From Nematopogon swammerdamellus (lineage: Eukaryota > Arthropoda > Insecta > Lepidoptera > Adelidae): 64,000 nucleotides of DNA. The notes under the pieces were generated by a model. The model searched no databases. It was given only the letters and a program-made list of their open reading frames with translations, and had not been told where the DNA came from. The translations under genes and the position numbers were made by a program. Below, in pieces: positions 58,706-64,000 of this stretch (position 1 is its first letter; every line of letters starts with the position of its first letter). The stretch covers positions 7,307,971 through 7,371,970 of the forward strand of contig OX336338.1 in NCBI GenBank assembly GCA_946902875.1. The letters are read 5' to 3'.

Positions 58706-61700
58706 AAAATTCAAAAACCGCTCAAATGATTTCGATGAAACTCAAATATGTTGTTACACTCGACGAGACGCTTCCGACTAGGTATCAGACATCTCGATAG
58801 GACTGCGCAGTCCAAAGTTGTCAAACTAACCAATCCTAACCCAACTTTTTGAGTAGGGGAGGGGGCTGGAGGGGTCAAACTCTGGAAAACGTTCGGAACC
58901 ATTATTATAGACTCCTACACCAAGTTTTACTCGATCCGACCTAAAATGCGATCGCTATAGAGCGACAAACATTTTGGAGCCCACATTTCAAACGCCGATA
59001 ATTCAAAAACCGCTCAAATGATTTCGATGAAACTCAAATATGTTGTTACACTCGATGAGACGCTTCCGACGAGGCATCACACATCACGCTAGGACTGCGC
59101 AATCCAAAGTTGTCAAACTAACCAATCCTAACCTAACCTAACCCAACCTTTTTCGTAGGGGAGGGGGCTGGAGGGGTCAAACTCTAGAAAACATTCGGGA
59201 CCATTATTATAGACTCCTACACCAAGTTTTGACTCGATCGGACCTAAATTGCGATCGCTATAGAGCTACAAACATTTTGACGCCCACATTTCAAACGCCA
59301 ATAATTCTAAAACCGCTCAAATGATTTCGATGAAACTCAAATATGTTGTTACACTCGATGAGATGCTTCCGACGAGGCATCACACATCACGCTAGAACTG
59401 CGCAATCCAAAGTTGTCAAACTAACCAATCCTAACCTAACCTAACCCAACCTTTTTCGTAGGGGAGGGGGCTGGAGGGGTCAAACTCTAGAAAACATTCG
59501 GGACCATTATTATAGACTCCTACACCAAGTTTTGACTCGATCCGACCTAAAATGCAATCGCTATAGAGATACAAACATTTTGACGCCCACATTTCAAACG
59601 CCAATAATTCAAAAACCGCTCAAATGATTTCGATGAAACTCAAATATGTTGTTACACTCGATGAGACGCTTCCGACGAGGCATCAGACATCTCCCTAGGA
59701 CTGCTCAATCCAAAGTTACATTTCGGATCGAAGATCTGAAAATAGTGTAGTGAATTAAACATCAAGTTGCTCACACAATTTAGTCGATTTTCAAATTACG
59801 AAAACTTACTTTTGAAATAGACTAGGTAGAGAGGTATAACTATATATTCGGATAGATATCGGGGAGAACAAAAATTCCCCTCCCCCCCCACTCCCAAATT
59901 CCCCCTCCACCAAAATTTCATCAATTTTACTTCCATTTAAACTGTCAAATGTCAAAATCTGACAATGTCAACTTGTGACAGAGATCGAACTGTCAAACTT
60001 TGTAGTACATGACAACTGTCAAATCTGTCAATCTGTCAAAGTTGTCAACCAAAAATCTGTCGAGGACTGTCAAATGTCAAAATCTGACAGTGTCAACTTG
60101 TGCCCTATACCCAAATCTCAAACTTTGTTTTTCATGACAACTGTCAAATCGTTCAAACTGTCAAGCTGGAACCCAAAATGTACATTTGACAACCCCGTTT
60201 ACGCTTATAACTCGGACCCCTTACTAGTTAGACCCAATAAACTATCTCCCCAAATCCCCAAGATGTCATCAATTCACTCCGATTTACACTGTCAAATGTC
60301 AAAATCTGACAATATCAACTTTTGACAGAGATCAAACTGTCCAACTTTGTCATACATGACAACTGTCAAATCTGTCAAACTGTCAGACTATCAAACAAAA
60401 CAACCACCCCTCCCCCCCGCTGCGTTACGTTACAGTTACAATCCAAAGTTGTCAAACTAACCAATCCTAACCTAACCTAACCCAACCTTTTTCGTAGGGG
60501 AGGGGGCTGGAGGGGTCAAACTCTGGAAAACGTTCGGGACCATTATTGTAGACTCCTACACAAAGTTTAGACTTGATCGGACCTAAAATGCGATCGCTAT
60601 AGAGATACAAACATTTTCACGCCCACATTTCAAACGCCAATAATTCAAAAACCGCTCAAATGATTTCGATGAAACTCAAGTATGTTATTACACTCGATGA
60701 GACGCTTCCGGCGATGTATTACACATCTCGCTAGGACTGCGAAATCCAAAGTTGTCAAACTAACCAATCCTAACCTAACCTAACCCAACCTCTTTCGTAG
60801 GGGAGGGGCTGGAGGGGTCAAACTCTGGAAAACGTTCGGGACCATTATTATAGACTCCTACACCAAGTTTTGACTCGATCCGACCTAAAATGCAATCGCT
60901 ATAGAGATACAAACATTTTCACGCCCACATTTCAAACGCCAATAATTCAAAAACCGCTCAAATGATTTCGATGAAACTCAAATATGTTGTTACACTCGAT
61001 GAGACGCTTCCGGCGATGTATCACACATCTCGCTAGGACTGCGCAATTCAAAATTGTCAAACTAACCAATCCTAACCTAACCTAACCCAACCTTTTTCGT
61101 AGGGGAGGGGGCTGGAGGGTTCAAACTCTAGAAAACATTTGGGACCATTATTATAGACTCCTACACCAAGTTTTGACTCGATCGGACCTAAAATGCGATC
61201 GCTATAGAGCTACAAACATTTTGACGCCCACATTTCAAACGCCAATAATTCACAAACCGCTCAAATGATTTCGATGAAACTCAAATATGTTGTTACACTC
61301 GATGAGACGCTTCCGACGATGCATCACACATCTCCCTAGGACTGCGCAATCCAAAGTTACATTTCGGATCGAAGATCTGAAAATAGTGTAGTGAATTAAA
61401 CATCAAGTTGCTCACACAATTTAGTCGATTTTCAAATTACGAAAACTTACTTTTGAAATAGACTAGGTAGAGAGGTATAACTACATATTCGGATAGATAT
61501 CGGGGAGAACAAAAATCCCCCCCCCCCCCCCCACTCCCAAATTCCCCCTCCACCAAAATTTCATCAATTTTACTTCCATTTAAACTGTCAAATGTCAAAA
61601 TCTCACAATGTCAACTTGTGACAGAGATCGAACTGTCAAACTTTGTAGTACATGACAACTGTCAAATCTGTCAATCTGTCAAAGTTGTCAACCAAAAATC

Positions 61701-62110
61701 TGTCGAGGACTGTCAAATGTCAAAATCTGACAGTGTCAACTTGTGCCCTATACCCAAATCTCAAACTTTGTTTTTCATGACAACTGTCAAATCGGTCAAA
61801 CTATCAAGCTGGAACCCAAAATGTACATTTCACAACCCCGTTTACGCTTATAACTCGGACCCCTTACTAGTTAGACCCAATAAACTATCTCCCCAAATCC
61901 CCCCCCCCCCCCCCCCCAGATGTCATCAATTCACTCCGATTTACACTGTCAAATGTCAAAATCTGACAATGTCAACTTTTGACAGAGATCAAACTGTCCA
62001 ACTTTGTCATACATGACAACTGTCAAATCTGTCAAACTGTCAGACTATCAAACAAAACAACCACCCCCCCCCCCCCCCCCCCCCCACCCCCGCTACGTTA
62101 CGTTACAGTT
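58706..62110 (+). repeat. higher-order satellite: 303-bp units in 1.64-kb blocks
   Basis: A unit of about 303 bp ('ACCGCTCAAATGATTTCGAT', 'CAAAGTTGTCAAACTAACCA', 'GGGGAGGGGGCTGGAGGGGT', 'ATTATTATAGACTCCTACAC') starts near 58706, 58998, 59302, 59605, 60640, 60945 and 61250. Each full unit has (CCTAA)2-3. After about three units comes a 730-bp segment rich in 'ACTGTCAAATGTCAAAATCTGACA' motifs (59710-60436, again 61352-62110), offset 1643 bp. The predicted ORFs at 59975 and 61618 are translations of this repeat. Poly(C) tracts lie at about 61517, 61900 and 62066. Confidence 0.95.
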
Positions 62111-62254
62111 ACAGTGAAAGGTTAGGTTGGGCGACGAAGCCTTATACTAACCTAGTATTTTTGTATGGAAACTGACACGGTTGGCTACACCACCTACAAA
62201 ATTTATTTATAATTTTTTTTTTATGGGAACTGAAACGGTTGGCTACATCACTTA

Positions 62255-63000
62255 CAACATCCGTGATGTCAGCCCATAACACCGGGTGATCTTGGTGCTA
62301 CGTCAGTGCTGCCCTTCGGTCGTGCCGGCTACACTGAACTGCACGGATAACACAAATGTGGTGGTAGCAACCCGGGCGGGTTAAACCCTACCACCTAGTA
62401 ATATAAGAAGGGAGTCATATCCCTTTGTCGCCTTTTACGACATACACGGGGAGAGATGCAGTGGGGCTATTTTTTTAAAGTACCGGCCCCACACGGTTCA
62501 TTCGTGATGTCAGCCCATAACACCGGGTGATCTTGGTGCTACGTCAGTGCTGCCCTTCGGTCGTGCCGGCTACACTGAACTGCACGGAAAACACAAATGT
62601 GGTGGTAGCAACCCGGGCGGGTTAAACCCTACTACCTAGTAATATAAGAAGGGAGTCATATCCCTTAGTCGCCTTTTACGACATACACGGGGAGAGATGC
62701 AGTGGGGCTATTCTTTTAAAGTACCGGCCCCACACGGTACATTCGTGATGTCAGCCCATAGCACCGGGTGAACTTGGTGCCACGTCAGTGCTTCACTTCG
62801 GTCGTGCCGGCTACACTGAACTGGACGGAAAACACAAACTATTTACATAGCCGTTTCGACCGACCTTTCATTCAGTGCGGTGGTACCAACCCGGGCGGAA
62901 TAACCTACCATCTAGTAATATAAGAAGGGAGTCTTATCCCTTAGTCGCCTTTTACGACACACACGGGGAGAGATGCAGTGGGACTATTCTTTTAAAGTAC
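62255..63000 (+). repeat. 244-bp dispersed element in three tandem copies
   Basis: Starts near 62255, 62499 and 62743, each 'GTGATGTCAGCCCATA(A/G)CAC', 'GGTCGTGCCGGCTACACTGA', 'ACCCGGGCGG', 'AGTCGCCTTTTACGACA', 'GGGGAGAGATGCAGTGGG'. The third copy has the longer variant 'AACTATTTACATAGCCGTTT' found at 24178. The preceding 62110-62254 contains two shorter related pieces ('GGTTGGCTACA(C/T)CAC'). Confidence 0.9.
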
Positions 63001-64000
63001 ACACTTGACCAATAGCATTTGTGTTTTACAGCTATTCCTAATTTGTTCACACTTGCTTGACCAACCGTAGCTAAATATAAATATTTTTCGTTATCTGTAT
63101 ATTGCAAACACCCTCTATGTATCTTTCGAGAACAGGTCGTCGACTTACTAATACTAGCGCACGGCTGCCGGCTGACGTCATTGTGTGCATGTGTGCGTGA
63201 GCCACTTCAGTTTTTTGTTTGATTTCAATAGGCCAGTGTTATTATAATATGTTCAGTGAGTGCTCATATGACATTGACATATTGATAAACATGTCATAGA
63301 CTAATTTATTAGTGGGATATAACCTTTACGAAGTTTTGTATTATAGCCAAAACATCGCTCCAACGGGAAGTAGTTTTCTCACGCACTAGAAAGGGATTGC
63401 GTTGGTTTTTTATTTTTCAAAAAAAATCTAATACGTAAAATGTTATGATTTCTTCTATTCAATATGGAGGACACTTGGGGGCAGACGACAATGGCCATAC
63501 TTTTTGTATTTATTGCTCATTTTCGATAATAACAGCACTTTTTTGTACCATTCAAAATTCTGCCGCCGGTACAAATTACGCGCCGGTTGGCTCATGGTTG
63601 GAGGGCTCTGGTGAAATATTTATCAAGAAGATATTTACTAAATTTGATGTAGGTTTATTGCAAATGTATTTTAGTTCTATTTTAAAACAAAAAAAACATA
63701 TGTTATCGATTTACTTTTTGAGGAATCTTCATTCTTTCCTTCCGACTCCCGTAAATCATTCATTTCTAACTTTGCCTATTTTTCTATGCATTACAATTGC
63801 GAACCAATTAGCTCAAACCTATGTCATATGAAAGATAATTTCATCTAGATTACAATGACGTGCAAATTTATATAGGGTTCTGAAGGAAATTTCATAGTTA
63901 TGATTTTTTAATGGAGAAAGCGCGGAAAATGTTTCGCGCGCGGAATTGTGTGTTTACCCGGAACGTTACGTGGAAATTCGCGCTGGCGAGGAGCTAAGGG
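63001..64000. other. no gene recognised
   Basis: AT-rich sequence. The 128-codon open frame at 63445-63831 has no motif, no promoter signals and no recognised family. Confidence 0.5.

Noticed and set aside
59975..62016. ORFs of 116 and 132 codons starting MTEIELSNF
   Set aside because: Both are the same frame of the TGTCAAA-rich satellite segment, copied 1643 bp apart.
63445..63831. 128-codon ORF at the right end
   Set aside because: No motif, promoter or known family; composition is consistent with chance.

Overview
This window is eukaryotic nuclear DNA, almost certainly from a moth or butterfly. The evidence is intron-split coding sequence, dispersed repeats of a kind common in Lepidoptera (tRNA-headed SINEs, the 'AAGTGCGAGTCGGACTCGC' family, 3' tails with 'GCGAAGCCGCGGGC'), several non-LTR and cut-and-paste transposons, TTAGG-type telomere-like motifs, and tandem arrays filling most of the space. 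No prokaryotic features were found.

The one well-supported host gene is O-GlcNAc transferase (OGT, sxc in flies) on the minus strand. Five consecutive coding exons can be read: 47104-46984, 44765-44555, 33383-33200, 31592-31524 and 26577-26381. Their split codons join perfectly. They encode the N terminus and about the first six TPRs. The rest of the TPR array and the GT41 catalytic domain are not in the remaining 26 kb, so the next intron is longer than that or the assembly is broken. Two exons have had their 3' ends, with the splice donor, copied downstream into the adjoining intron: exon 3 as a 96-bp tandem array of about a dozen units, exon 1 as two partial copies bounded by a hairpin MITE. 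A THAP-type first exon (35762-35874, plus) and an orphan first-exon candidate beside a GC-rich block (4764-4882, minus) are weaker gene candidates.

Left part (1-8.5 kb): dispersed repeats, an inverted 68-bp tandem array, a 192-bp-arm hairpin, a GC-rich promoter-like block and a (TATTT)n tract. Centre-left (8487-21244): a 12.76-kb near-perfect palindrome. Its arms are 5733 and 5734 bp, differ at only a few bases, and surround a 1.29-kb spacer built from older copies of arm segments. It sits inside the (TATTT)n microsatellite. Each arm carries the same small genes: a BIR-domain (IAP-like) pseudogene with one in-frame TAG, a Ser/Pro/Tyr-rich ORF, a compact 101-codon gene with TATA box, CAGT initiator and poly(A) signal, a 49-codon ORF ending near a splice donor, and a tRNA-headed SINE. 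This is the most unusual object in the window.

Middle (21-48 kb): a 30-bp minisatellite, the OGT exons, MITEs, piggyBac-like and pogo-like remnants, 130-bp and 108-bp satellites, and fragments of at least three non-LTR families. Right (48-64 kb): a complete but broken Tc1 element, further non-LTR copies (one with a SINE inserted in its reverse transcriptase), a higher-order 303-bp/1.64-kb satellite with telomere-like cores, and a 244-bp tandem repeat. Long stretches with no recognisable feature are noted.
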